DNA of 64,000 nucleotides from Gambelia wislizenii. Its lineage: Eukaryota; Chordata; Lepidosauria; Squamata; Crotaphytidae. The notes beneath the pieces are model-generated. The model had not been told where the DNA came from. It did no database searches and saw only the letters and a list, made by a program, of their open reading frames with translations. Of this stretch, positions 10,134-22,100 are shown in pieces; position 1 is the first letter of the stretch, and each line of letters opens with the position of its first letter. The DNA lies in contig JAUMIR010000002.1 of NCBI GenBank assembly GCA_030847615.1, positions 111,732,309-111,796,308 of the forward strand, read 5' to 3'. A program made the translations under genes and the position numbers.

Positions 10134-12545
10134 TAATTGGATCTAAGCAATATATCGGGAACAAAAAGCAAAACTAATTATAAATGGGAAATTGATGGAT
10201 GAATTAAAAATTGAAAAAGGCACTAGTCAGGGATGCTCCCTATCTCCATTATTGTTTATATGAGTATTAGAGATTTTGAATAATAAAATAAGAAAAGATA
10301 AATAAATTAGAGGACTTAAAGTTAAAAAAGAATATAAACTAAAAGCATTCACCAATGATTTGGTAATTATTTTAGAAAACCCAATAAGAAAATTGGATAG
10401 ATTAATGCAGAAAATAGATGAATTTGGAAAATTTGCCAGATTTAAGATAAATAAAGAAAAGACTAAAATACTAACAAAAAAATTAGATAAAAAAGATAAG
10501 GTTGAATTAGCAAAGATGTCAAATTGTGAGATTGTTAAAAAAGTTAGGTATTTAGGCATAAATTTATCAACAAATAATTAACAATTATTCTAAAATAATT
10601 ATAATAAAGTATGGAGAGATATTAAATTGGATTTGAATAGATGGCAGGATTTAAGCTTATCATTACTAGGTAGGATATCTACCATTAAAATGAATACTTT
10701 GCCCAAATTAATGTTTCTTTATTAAACTATTCCCGTAAGCATTTTGACCAAAGTGTTTAGAACCTGGCAGACAGATTTGATAAAATTCTTATAGGGGGGA
10801 AGAAAACCAAGAATTAAATGGAAATTATTAACTGATGACAGGGATAGAGGCAGGCTAGGATTACCAGATATAAAAATATATTTTGAAGCGGTTTGTCTAT
10901 CTTGGATTAAACACTCTTATGATTCTATGAAGTAATGGATTTTACAAGAGAAAAGAAGAGAATTAGAATTAGAGGGGTTTGAATTAAAGTCAGGGTGGCA
11001 TGGATACTTAGGATATAACAAGGTCAAAATAAATAAAGATTTTAAAAACCATGTATCAAGAAACGCGTTGATTAGGATTTGGGGAAAATATAAAAAGAGG
11101 TAATGCCCTGAAATTCCAGGATGGTTATCGCCGCAAGAAGCATTTTGTAGAAATGAGTTAAGAGAGTATAATTGGCTAATATAGAGAGATTTGATGGTGA
11201 AGAGAGGAGAAAATTGGAGAATTAAAGATTGGCAAGAATTATCATTGGAGGGAATACAGATACAATGGTTGACATATTACCAAATAAGAGCCAGCATTAA
11301 AGAGGATTTAAAGGAAAGACAATATGATGGGGAAATTCCTGAATTTGAAAAATTAATGAGATCCGATAGTACACATTTCATTAATAATTTATATAAATTA
11401 TTATTAAAGTTTAACATGGAGGATGAGCAAATTAAACAATGTATGGTCAAATGGGCTAGAAACATAGGGTATAATATACAGTTAGGTCAATGGGAGGATA
11501 TATGGCAAAATGGATTAAAATTCCCATGTTGTTATAACTTGAAAGAAAATTTCTATAAACTAATGTACAGATTGAATATGACTCCATTTAATTTATCTAA
11601 AATGAAAAAAGAGAACTCACCACAATGTTGGAGATGTAAAGATCGCATAGGTTCATTCTATCATATGTGGTGGGAATATAGCAAAGTAAAGAAATTTTGG
11701 ATTAAAATAAATGAAGAAAATTATGGGCTTTGAAATAGGTTTAAGACCAAAAATATATCTGGTAAATATATTAACATTAGAAAATACAAAAGAAAAGAAA
11801 CATAGATCCCTACTATATTACTTGATTATGGTGGCATGTTTGGTGTTGGCAAAAGGCGGAGAACTGAGGAAGCACCAACGAAACTCAAATGGATAGAAAA
11901 AGTTATAGAATTGGCTCAATTAGATAAATTAACAAACTGGTTAAGAATGAAAACAATGAAACATTACATAAAGACATGGGAATTATTTATAGAATATATG
12001 AAGCAAAAGGAAGGGGAGACTAGTATAATTGGGTTTTACAGCTAGGGAAAATAGTAATGTAACTTTTATAAGAATGTTATGCATTGCAAAGTTTATAAGT
12101 TGAGTGAATGTTAATATATGATTCATAATAAAGGGTACAATTATTGGATGGTTTGATTATGAAAAAAGTTAGTTAAAGGTGTCTGAATAGGAGATATATG
12201 CAATGAATAGAAGGAAGGGAAAAGTGAAAGTAATGCAGCGTTTTTTACGTTTTGTTAAAATGGATTAAAATAAGATTATAAATTAGCATATAGGAGGTAA
12301 ATTGTCAAAATATAGTTCAGAGCAAAAAGAAATCAGGTGGGAAGTTCTTTTTAGATTAGTTAGTCTTGTCTTTGTTTTTAATGCATATAACTTAGTAAAT
12401 AGTAAGTGGCTATATTTAATGTTTGATGATGTTGTTTTTGTTTTTCTGTTTGTTTTTGCAATTTTGTGGGGGGGTTTGTGTATTATTTGTTGTTGTTTTG
12501 TGTTTTTGTAAGTTTGTGGACATCGTTGTCTAATACAGTATTTAA
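10134..12545 (+). mobile_element. Younger L1, direct 3' segment (RT to 3' UTR)
   Basis: Plus-strand L1 ORF2 from the RT thumb side of the palm (AIYREQKAKLIINGK, then G-C-S-L-S-P-L-L-F) to the ORF2 end S-I-I-G-F-Y-S-stop at 12,045. The YADD-type catalytic box is changed to F-T-N-D. The C-terminal cysteine motif (CWRCKDRIGSFYHMWW) is at about 11,625-11,675. A TG-rich 3' UTR follows to about 12,545. There is no clear poly(A) before the right target duplication, unlike most L1 copies. It joins the inverted segment at 10,133/10,134. Confidence 0.85.
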
Positions 12546-12553
12546 TTTTTTTT

Positions 12554-12569
12554 AAAGCCTATTATTGCT
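12554..12569. repeat. Target-site duplication, right copy
   Basis: AAAGCCTATTATTGCT, partner of 4,420-4,435. Both copies are the last codons of the older minus-strand L1 ORF2. Confidence 0.8.
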
Positions 12570-13330
12570 CCTTTTCCCCATCTCTCTTCCCAAATAGGTA
12601 GCAAACATTCCCACTCATCTCTAAATGTATCTACAGATTTATCATTTAATAAGAGAGTCAATTTATCTAATACTGCCACCTCATGTAATTTGATTAACCA
12701 TTCCACCACCGATGGGGGTCTCAGGCTTCTTCCAATACTTTGCATACACCACCCTGGCTGTTGTTACCATATACAATATTATTCACCAATAGGTTTTTTC
12801 TATGTGTCTTTCTCCCATTGTACTAATGTTGGTGAATGTCCCAAATTTAATTCCCATTTTACCACATTGTCTTTTATTGTTTCTTGCTCCAACTCTAGTT
12901 TTATTAATAATCTATATATTTTTGAGATTATTTTTTCCCCTTTAATAATATTGAATCCAATTCCGTATATGTTCTTTCAATACTTTCCAGTTTTGAGTCT
13001 TGGATTATTTTCTCCCTTATTTGTCCATGTAAGAACCAATGGCATATAAGTCCCTCTTCTTCTAACTCTTCTCTTGTTTTAATATTCCACTGATCTCCTT
13101 TTACTTTCAGGATCACCTTATATGTTAGCCATTTGTTACATAAGTTCTTACATAAATTTACATTTATTCACATAAAATTTACATAAAATTGTTACATAAA
13201 TTTCTTACATAAGTTCTCATTTTTATGGAAGGCTTCATGTACTGAAATCCAATGTGGGATTTTCTTAGAAATTTTATGCCTACATTTCAGCCAAACTGTT
13301 AGCAATTATTTTCTAATAAAATTATGTTTA
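12554..13330 (-). mobile_element. Older L1: ORF2 C-terminal part (right part of split element)
   Basis: On the minus strand the piece begins near 13,325 with a sequence similar to the L1 word [12 protein letters not shown], continues through KGDQWNIKTREELEEEGL (13,100 region), and ends WGKGAIIGF at about 12,556. It is shorter than the equivalent stretch of the younger L1, indicating an internal deletion of a few hundred bases. At 13,127-13,215 a TTACATAAA word has expanded in imperfect tandem. The element continues at 4,435-3,855. Confidence 0.75.
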
Positions 13331-13845
13331 AAGGCCTTATTAACATCCACCTAAGCCAAGCCTGTTTTTCTGCTGCCACACACACACACACACACTTGCA
13401 CGCAGAGCTAACTGCTTGTATTAATTCTTATGCCATTTATCTTACATTGTGTAGGTGGTATTAGGATAAATTCCATCCTTTAAAGTTATATGAGCAGGCC
13501 AAGAAGTTGGCAACCAAATATATCTGGCCTGTAACACTATCTATATTATCAGGCTTCCAAAAAAAATACACATTATTTCCTAAAGGTTTGGGATTTCCCC
13601 TGCAGAAATCTTATGCTAAGTTATTTTCAAAACCAGTACCTTAAATTCACTTGTGTCTCTTATATGCAACCTTTGACACCTAGCTTAAATATTTATATTT
13701 GTAAATATCAAGATAATAACCAGATTATCCATCTGTAATGGGGGTGGGTAACTGTGGAATGCTGGTGGCCACATTAGCCTCCTAGGAGACATTAGAAAAC
13801 CAGACCTGCTCCCCCCAGCCAAATAAATTTCCCCTCAAATAACTC
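13331..13845. other. Intronic sequence with (CA)n
   Basis: A (CA)n tract of about 9 repeats lies at 13,377-13,396. Otherwise no feature is recognised. Confidence 0.5.
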
Positions 13846-14085
13846 TGTTGTTGTTGTTGTTGTTGTTGTTAAAGTTTATTTCTATAGCACTGTCGGTGTA
13901 CACGGCGCTGTACAAAAACAATCAAGGATAAAACAGAATGAAACCTGCCAAAGGTGTACAATCTAAATAAAACAATAGGCAAAATAATAAAAATCAATTA
14001 AAAACAAGGATAATTACAAAAATTAATAACAACATTCACAGTAAACCCAAGTGACAGAAGAAATAAATGTATATCAAACAAAGCC
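13846..14085 (-). repeat. LINE/SINE 3' end with (AAC)n tail
   Basis: A (GTT)8-9 tract at 13,849-13,871 is followed by AAAGTTTATTTCTATAGCAC and GGTGTACACGGCGCTGTAC, phrases common in squamate interspersed repeats. Read on the minus strand this is the 3' end of an element with an (AAC)n tail. Family not certain (L2-like is likeliest). Confidence 0.55.
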
Positions 14086-14890
14086 GGGGAATGCCTCCCT
14101 GAACAAAGTGGTCTTTAATGCTGGGGGTATGGGGCCATTTTCACTATGTTTTGGAGTTCAGAAAAGGCCTGTCCTGGGCCTAAATTAGCCTGGATAGCCT
14201 GCAAAATGTGGTGGAAATGCACCCCCAGTGGCCATTTTGGGGCATTTGGGGACAAAGCAATTTTTAAAAATTTATTTTTCAAAGATTGTTTGATCCCTGG
14301 AGGGCCCAGGAGGAAGTGCCCTCTACACACTACAATGTGCATTTGGTAGCATTCTTAAGCAACAAATTTATTTTGCAAAAAAAATAAATATTTTTGACCC
14401 CAAGGCTGGATTTCCTCACACGTGATCTATATTTTCAAAACCAGGTAAGTCTATGTAGTCTATATGTTTGCCACTAAATACTTCTTAATTTTACATTGGC
14501 AGCACTGTCCCATTTTTTACATTTAGAAATACAGCATTAAAAAAAAAAGATTATTAAGAACACATCCAGACTTCACTCCCACTAAGTAAAGGTCAGGAAG
14601 ACCAAGTGAGTTTTGCTGATTCTTCCGGCAGTCTGTCACTCCCTTTGGAATGCTGTTATGGTGGGTTAGGGAGCCTCTAAGACATGCTGAGGGCTGCAGG
14701 GTAGATGGAGATGGGCAAACATTACCCTTTCCTATTAAAGGCATTCCAAAAACAACAGGGCTGCTTCATGGAAATCTTTTGAAGTCTGGATCCATTTTTT
14801 AAAGTAATACATTTATATTCCTAATGATTGAATAGAAATAAATAATTTAAGCAAAGGGACCCCATAACTGCATCTCCTTTACTCTTTCAG
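14086..14890. other. Last PBRM1 intron, 3' part
   Basis: No gene or known repeat is recognised between the repeat and the PBRM1 acceptor. The pyrimidine-rich stretch ending CTCCTTTACTCTTTCAG at 14,890 is the splice acceptor of the last exon. Confidence 0.55.
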
Positions 14891-15063
14891 CACGAAGACG
14901 TGATGTCCATCTCTCAAAAGAACAAGAGAGCCGTCTTCCTACACACTGGTTGAAAAGCAAAGGGGCCCATACCACAATGGCAGATGCACTTTGGCGCCTT
15001 CGAGACTTGATGTTGAGAGATACTCTTAATATTCGTCAGGCATACAACATAGAAAATGTTTAA
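14891..15063 (+). CDS. PBRM1: PBRM1 (BAF180), last coding exon
   Basis: PBRM1 is the polybromo subunit of the PBAF (SWI/SNF) chromatin-remodelling complex in the nucleus. This exon encodes only its extreme C-terminus: after an acceptor AG at 14,889-14,890 the phase-1 exon starts with the last two bases of an alanine codon and then reads RRRDVHLSKEQESRLP, HWLKSKGAHTTMADALW, RLRDLMLRDTLNIRQAY and ends N-I-E-N-V-TAA at 15,061-15,063. From memory this matches human PBRM1 almost residue for residue, with conservative changes (S to T before HW, L to I near the end). Bromodomains, BAH and HMG domains are encoded upstream, outside the window. The intron before it is at least 14.9 kb. Identification is firm; no alternative is likely. 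Confidence 0.97.
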
Positions 15064-18000
15064 TCTTCTTTCAATACCAACATATAAAAATTTTGTGGAA
15101 CAATAGCTGTTTTAGTTATTGGTGAGGGAGGGCAAACTGTTTTTATTGCATCTTTACTGTACATTGACAGATTGTTTTTTATATATGGACACTTTTAATA
15201 AGCATATTTTACTTTTTGTTATATTATGTTGACTTTTCTTAAATATAGACTTGTGCATATGGTTCTTTGATTGGAAGATGATCTCATACTTGGTTATAAA
15301 TGGAAAACAAGGTTGCATCCTTTTTCTTCACATGGAGGTTCTGATGCCATCATTTTTTTTAAATAACAAGAGCCTTTACAGTTTAGCTGAGAAATGTGAA
15401 ATTACTTATAGTTTACATCTTAGCAGTGTGAACACCCCTGTGCTTGTATGGTAGTGACTTCTGATAAATTCATCAAATGAGCTTAAAGTCATAAAGCTAC
15501 TGGGGAGGGAGTGGATGGAGTCAACCTGGTAAATGTAAAATCTTAAATAAGCAAGGCAATAGCTGGCCATCTTCTTTTGGCATATTCCAAATTTCAGGTC
15601 TGGTTTGTGTTGATGAGACTGGTCTATATAGAGCTCTACAAGTATGAAAGCTTTTATGTACTGCCAGTAGACACTGGCCATGTGAGAGAGTGCAGTATCT
15701 AATTTATTTGTCTACAATGAGACCTGAGTTTATCATCACAGCCGTCTATCTGAGGGAAATTCTTGAAAGAGCATAATTATAAAAGGTGCAGATATTTTTT
15801 TCTATTTTGCTATCTAACATGGTTCAGTTTTTGACAGGGTATATTAATGCCTCAGTTCATTAGTAACCATTTTTTAAATTTTTTTGAAAACATGGGCTTC
15901 TTAAAGGTTGCAAGATCTAGGATTCTTTGGTAGTTCTATCACTGGAACTAAAATTGGACATTGTTCTCTGTTCACTTTAAGTTACTACTGCAAATTTACT
16001 ACAGTTTTTAACTGTGATCTTTGAAGGTAAGTAGCAGAGCATACAGAAGGGCCACTTGCATAGTCAACATCTTGAAATACATGTTCTGTTAGTACACTGA
16101 CACTGATTAGTAATTTAGTTTTTTTTAAAAAAAACAAAACTCTCTCACTAAGTATTGTAGTCTATCTGTTAAGAATGTTAACCAGCAAACTCTAGCCATA
16201 CTGCAGTACTTATCATCTCAACACAGCCAATAACAAGGTTGTTGACAGAAGGGGAGTTGCACCCTAATCATGCATTATTTGTTCAGAAAGTCATCTAAAC
16301 TTTCAAATAACTTGCCTCCTAATCATTAGGGATCACAGTTTTAAGGTATCTTTAATAACTGCGGTTACAATCTAGCTAATTTCTTTGAGTATGTAAAAAG
16401 TCCAGAGTTAAGGCTACTTTATTATTATTATTATTTTATTCATTCAAACAGTCTTCACTTGTCTCCTGAGTTTAGTTGTGTAATTCTCTGGTTTTCTGCC
16501 TGGATACATAGTATACTTTCCAAGTTTCAAAGCCTTCCCCTGTTTAGGAGATGACTGATGGCTTATAAACACATTCTTCATTTGTAAAGTTAGTATAGTT
16601 TTGGTGGGGGGGGGGCTTTGAATTGGGACAAATGTTAGAAGGGCTTAGGGATACAATGCATTTTAAAACAAACATGGATTCAAAGAAAGGATTTAGAGAG
16701 GATTGTACCAACCAACAAGATAAAACACACATGAATGGATTAAAAAGCATTATGTTTTAGATGCCTTGCTTAATTACAAGGTAATCAGATGAAGAATTGT
16801 TTTTTGCTAGCTTCAGAGAATGAATAGTTCATTAGGAAAACATGTTTATTCTGGATTTTTTTGGGGGGGGTTGGTTTATCTGGTCATAGTTATATCACAG
16901 TACTTTATTTTTTAATGCAAATCCAGAAAATGTAAATTTATTTTATGGTTCTGGATCTGTTCAAATTATACATTGTGTAATGATGGTGGCAAAATGTAGC
17001 CTGTGAAAGTATCAGCAAAACATTTAGATTCAGTTGTTTTGATGAGGTACTAATGTAAAATACAACTTGATTAACATTATAGAGGGGAAGTGTTCTTCCT
17101 CCTTAACGTTATACAGTCTGTGGTACACGCATCTTTTAAGTATATGGCCCTTTGCTATATTTGAAAACCTCATAAAAGTACTGCTAGTCCCAGTTCTTTG
17201 TTTGCACCCAGGGGGTTCTTGTAGTTGACTTTGCAGCAACTCCCAATACCAAACTGGCTCTGTGCCGGGAGCTGTTGAGATGACTGCATGGGTGCTCTTC
17301 TGGATCATGGCCAGTATGTTTAAATTACCTCAGACATTGCAACTTCCAAAAAAGTCAAAAGAAGTAAGCAGCAACCCCTGGTTTGTTTCTTTTTAGTACT
17401 TTGAACCACCATAGACTTATACTAATATAGTACAATCACTTTTTTTAAGGTATTGCAAAAATTACACCAAAGAACTTAGAATGTATTTATTTTTATTTAT
17501 TTTTTAAAAATCTTAAGAACAGGATGAGACACCCCCTGGATGTTGTGTAGTTCAGAAGGATCAGTGTTGAATAATCTACAGCATTGTCTTCCCCAGCCAT
17601 TGAAGTTGAGGATAGCTTCACAACTCCTAATAGTCCAGGAGTAAACAATTAGAACTGTAAAAGAGGCATTTTCTGTGGCAGTGCAGAGCACTCCTCTTAG
17701 ACCATTAGGCAGGCCCTAATTATTTTAAATGTTATTTATTCCAAATCATGTCTCTGTGTACTCAGGCCATTTCAGTAACATACATGGTTTAAGATTTGAT
17801 GGCTGCAATCAAGTATTGTGCAACCAATTGATTGAAGTGTTTTCTAACTCTAAATCGTTGAACAGAAAAACAAACCATGTCTTATTTTTGGCCATTTGAT
17901 ACCACTATTAATTGTTCCACAGTCACACACTGTATTAAAATAAAAGTATGGGAAATGGTTGCCTCAGGTAAGTGGAAAAATACATAAGTTCCAAACCAGA

Positions 18001-18250
18001 TTGGAAGTGATTAGCAATTCATATGCTATTCCTTATTCCCCCTTCTTTCCTTAAAGAGCAAATGTGTGTAATACTCAAATTTATGTTTTAAGTTTTCAGC
18101 ATACATACCTCTGGACCTGGTTAATCCATGCCTCATTTTTGCTCCTGGTTGTACACTCCAATGAGTAATTACTAGTCAATGTGCATGTACTATCAGTTTG
18201 TCTTTTGGAGGCTTTTTAATTTGAATAAAAATAGTTTGCAATTTGGATTA
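15064..18250 (+). other. PBRM1: PBRM1 3' UTR (extent inferred)
   Basis: AT-rich, stop-filled sequence downstream of the PBRM1 stop. Candidate polyadenylation signals AATAAA are at 17,939-17,944 and 18,224-18,229. No intervening gene is seen. The true 3' end cannot be decided from sequence; an earlier AATAAG variant lies near 15,195. T-rich runs and a (TTA)n tract at 16,421-16,437 occur inside. Confidence 0.55.
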
Positions 18251-19049
18251 ACCAGGTTTGATCCACGGAGCTGTCTTTTTCCCCCCTGTAAATCTTGATA
18301 TCTGTAAAGAAATCATGACAAGCTATACATATTTCCTATGACGTCAGTGTCAATCCCCAGTATATATTTCCTCCTTGGGAGTGGGGAAAGATTGAAAGTG
18401 ATACCTTAAATTACATATTTACTCTAAAAAGTATTTTAAACAGTGCCCAGGTGTCAGTATCTCAAAATCCTTTTCTTTTGTAAATGATGAAATCTAGATT
18501 AATTCTTCTGCATGATTTTAGTTTTGTTACACAGTGTATTTGTGTCTGCTGTGGAACTTACTGTCCATTCCTGTTGTGTGGCAGTCTTCTCTTAAGCTGT
18601 GATAATTTTTCTTGATACAGTGGCTTAACATTTCAAGAATTAGCTACTGCAAAGCTTGGAATCCCCTCTCTTCTGCCAACTCTTGGATTACACATCCAAA
18701 CCATGCAATGTCATGACAAAGGTGTTCTTTTTAATAATAGAAAAAAATGATATAGTAAATTGTGGCTGCATAAGACAGCCTATTTTAAAAAGTGAATACA
18801 TAAACCAACAATTAAATTTCTTAGTTAACAGTTACTGTTTCTAAAGCACAATATAAGTAACCAGCATCTTCTTTACCTTCTAGGTAGCTCTAGATAAATC
18901 AGACACAGCAGTGGCACTTTGTTGTCAAGCCTAGTTGCAAAAATACATTCCAAAGGATAGCCAGCCTGAAGAGTAATAGATGTAACTCAACGATGAAAGT
19001 CTCGTAGGATTTAGCACTTAAAAATTCATATAGCCGTACAGGGTGAAAT
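18251..19049 (-). other. SMIM4 3' UTR / convergent intergenic gap
   Basis: The interval lies between the convergent 3' ends of PBRM1 and SMIM4. On the minus strand an ATTAAA variant signal is at 18,735-18,730, which could end SMIM4 transcripts. No coding feature is seen. Confidence 0.4.
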
Positions 19050-19108
19050 TCATCTTCCTCCCAAGTTCTCATGCTGTCTCTCAGACTGCTTTCTGCGGTA
19101 AACATCAT
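19050..19108 (-). CDS. SMIM4: SMIM4 last coding exon
   Basis: The acceptor TTTTACAG (19,116-19,109) precedes AT-GAT-GTT-TAC..., which completes the tyrosine codon and reads D-V-Y-R-R-K-Q-S-E-R-Q-H-E-N-L-G-G-R-stop, TGA at 19,052-19,050. Human has D-V-Y-R-R-K-A-S-E-R-Q-Y at the same place. The very last residues diverge (N-L-G-G-R). Confidence 0.93.
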
Positions 19109-22100
19109 CTGTAAAACATTTTGTTATTATTTCTGAAGATGCTGTGAGGAATTTTCCTTTAAATAAATGTCAAGTAGGTTCTTTAGACAGCTAGCTTCTA
19201 TCTGTACACAGTTCAAATTTAGGATAATCAACTTAAATTCATTCAAAGGATCATATTTAGAAGAATACTGTGGCAGTGGATGAACAATACTTGAAGCCAG
19301 GTTCTTTCTGTCTGAAGAATGATGTATATTCTGCCAACCCTGATAAATTTTGCCATCTATTTCACATGTATTTGAGGAAGTAGATAAAAATCTACAAAAG
19401 CTTATGCAGTATTATATTTTCTTTCTCTCAGTTTCAAAGGTGCTACAAGATCCCCTTGCTTATATCTATTTCACAGACTGATTAGATTTTGCTTAGTGTG
19501 AGACTTCTCACTTGAGCTGGAGATCACTTGGGACTGATTTTAGTCTCCCCCTCAAATGGAGGGTGTGTTTGGTTTCATGAGGACAAGCACTTCATCAAAG
19601 CTGGTGAGACTTGTTCAGAAAAGCTCAGTTCCCTTGCTGGCTGAAGGTCACGACAGTTTGTTCACAGAGAACAGGACAAATCACCTCTGCTTGAAAAAAT
19701 TGAATGTGGATTCAAGTCAGTGATCAGCCTCTGTGTAACAGTGAGGGAGATAATTCAGCTAATAGGTGCCCATAAAAGTCTACTACTGCTGTGTGTCATC
19801 AGCTGTGCGCATCTGTCTTACCACTGAAGTTTTCCCTGAAACAATTGTAAACTCATTTTAGAAGCAACAATGAGCTATAACTGGAAAACCTCTTTAAATG
19901 TAGGCTTTTTAACAGCCGTGTAAAATACTGGAGAGAAAAAGACATCAGACAATATGTTTGAAAGCTTTCTTACAATACTTACAAAAAGTCTCTTTGCCAA
20001 TACGAACATTGATCATAAACCATTCCATAGCACCTCCAAGGACAAAGAAGAAAGGGAGAAATCTATAAACACCAAAGCGCTGCTTTCCAGGCACCATATA
20101 CAACAGTTGCTTTATTTTATGCTTGACAAGCATTTTAAAAGGACTTCAGAATTCTTGTAAGAGGAAAGCTGATCCTGGAAGGGGAAAAAAAAGTTAAGAG
20201 CAGTCCACACTACGAGTGTAAATTGCCATATTCTCCAACTGTTCCAATGACTGTTAGGAAAATTGCCTTATTTTCTTGTCCTCATCCTTGGTACTCATTG
20301 TCCCTGATTGTGTTTAGGGGATATATTTTTAAATTAATCTAAGCAATTCTTGCCACGAAAACCCTGTGACAGGATTGCCATAAGATGGAGTCAACTTGAA
20401 GGTGCATAACATCATATTCTACATGTGTGGAATATTAGACCCTCTGATTTCTTAGAGGAAAAGGGACATAAAGCAAGACACACTGTCAGAGCTCTTCCCC
20501 TCTCCTATTACACACTCTTTACTTCTGTGCTTTATTCATGCATACTGGTTTTTAAACTAGAAAGCTGATTAGATTTATGTTTGTATGATTTAGTTGACAT
20601 TTTAAAAGTACTATTTTTAGTTGTTACTTGGAGGAAGGGACCATCTCCAATCAAAGTGGGCATTATTAGGCTATACGGACAAATATAAGGCAGCTTTATA
20701 TGTTCTTATATTGAATGTTACAGTTAAACCTGGCCGTATTATACAACAGTTGCAACTCAACACATTCAGCAATGTTTTATCTCTAAATAAGCATATTGAG
20801 ATAGTGGAAGGGAAGTAGCATACTGACACTTTGAACACATGCAAAAACATTAGGGACAAATTCTCAAATCCCCTTTACAGCAGTATGTTTAGTGGGCCCA
20901 CAAAAACATCATAAACAAATAGGGACAGTGATTGACAAGGACACAAAAATATGGAATAGTTTTGATAGTCACTGGAACAGCTGGAAATTATGGCAAAATG
21001 TTTAACGAGATTCAATTAACAGCCCACCAAAGCCTATGCATGTCTATCTAGAAAGAAACCAAGGTCTTCAACAATCCTCAAAAGGCACATTTCAAGTACT
21101 GACTGAACCCCTTCATAGAATGCACCCGTCATGATGTCAGACTCATTAGATTCCCCATAGGCCATGCTCACTACTTCACTGTAGTATTTACTACAGCTTG
21201 GTCACACCCACTGTGGATAAACGTAACATGGTCTAAATAGCTGCTTCTGAAAAATATTCAATTGGTACAGAATTGTGAGCCTCTGGGAGTGGGGAAATTG
21301 TGGCTGTCATTAGCCTTAGCCAGTGTGTCCAGTAGTTATTTATTTTGTCCATTTATATCCTGCCTTCCTCAATAATGAGACTCAAGGCAGCTAACAACAT
21401 ATTTAAAAACAAGAGCAAGCATGGTATAGTCGTTGGAGCAGAGTTTGAATCTCATTTCGGTGATGGATACCCACTGGGTGACCTTGGGCAAGTCCCACTC
21501 TCAGCCTCAGAGGGAGGCGATGGCAACCCCCCTCTGAACAAATCTTGCCAAGAAAATGCCATGACAGGTTTGCCTTAAGGTCACCATCAGTCAGAAACAG
21601 CTTGAAGGCACACAGCAATGCAGAACAAAACTACAAAAACTTCAACAAAAGTATAAATAGTTATTTTAAAAAACAATTTATAAAATTAAAAACAATAAAC
21701 ATTAAATGTAACAGTTATGTTTGGAGTTGCAACCAACATTAGAGGGTCACAGATTTCCCACTCAAGTGGAACTTATTTCAAGCTTTTTAAAAATCTTGGC
21801 TTTCCGTTTTCCCTTTCTCTGGCTTTTCTTCGCAAACGAAGATTCAGGATGGACTCATCCCGCGTTTTCTGCAAGCGCGCTGATGACTAAAAAGGCCAAT
21901 CCGAGATAGACAAGTCCGGTTGCAGAAAGCACAGCAGAAGGTTTCCTCGAGTGATGTTACCGGGTTGTGAGTCTTTCTGCGTTGTCGTTTCTCTTCAAGA
22001 CTTGTTCGGCGTAAGTTCTCAAATAAGGCTGCAGCATTGTGGATAGTGTGTCTCCATGCCTCCCAATGTGAGGCCAGGGCGGACCATTGTTGGTGATCAA

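Noticed and set aside
18899..19108. 69-codon ORF as a separate gene
   Set aside because: It is the other frame of the last SMIM4 exon; the spliced frame matches SMIM4 and stops at 19,050.
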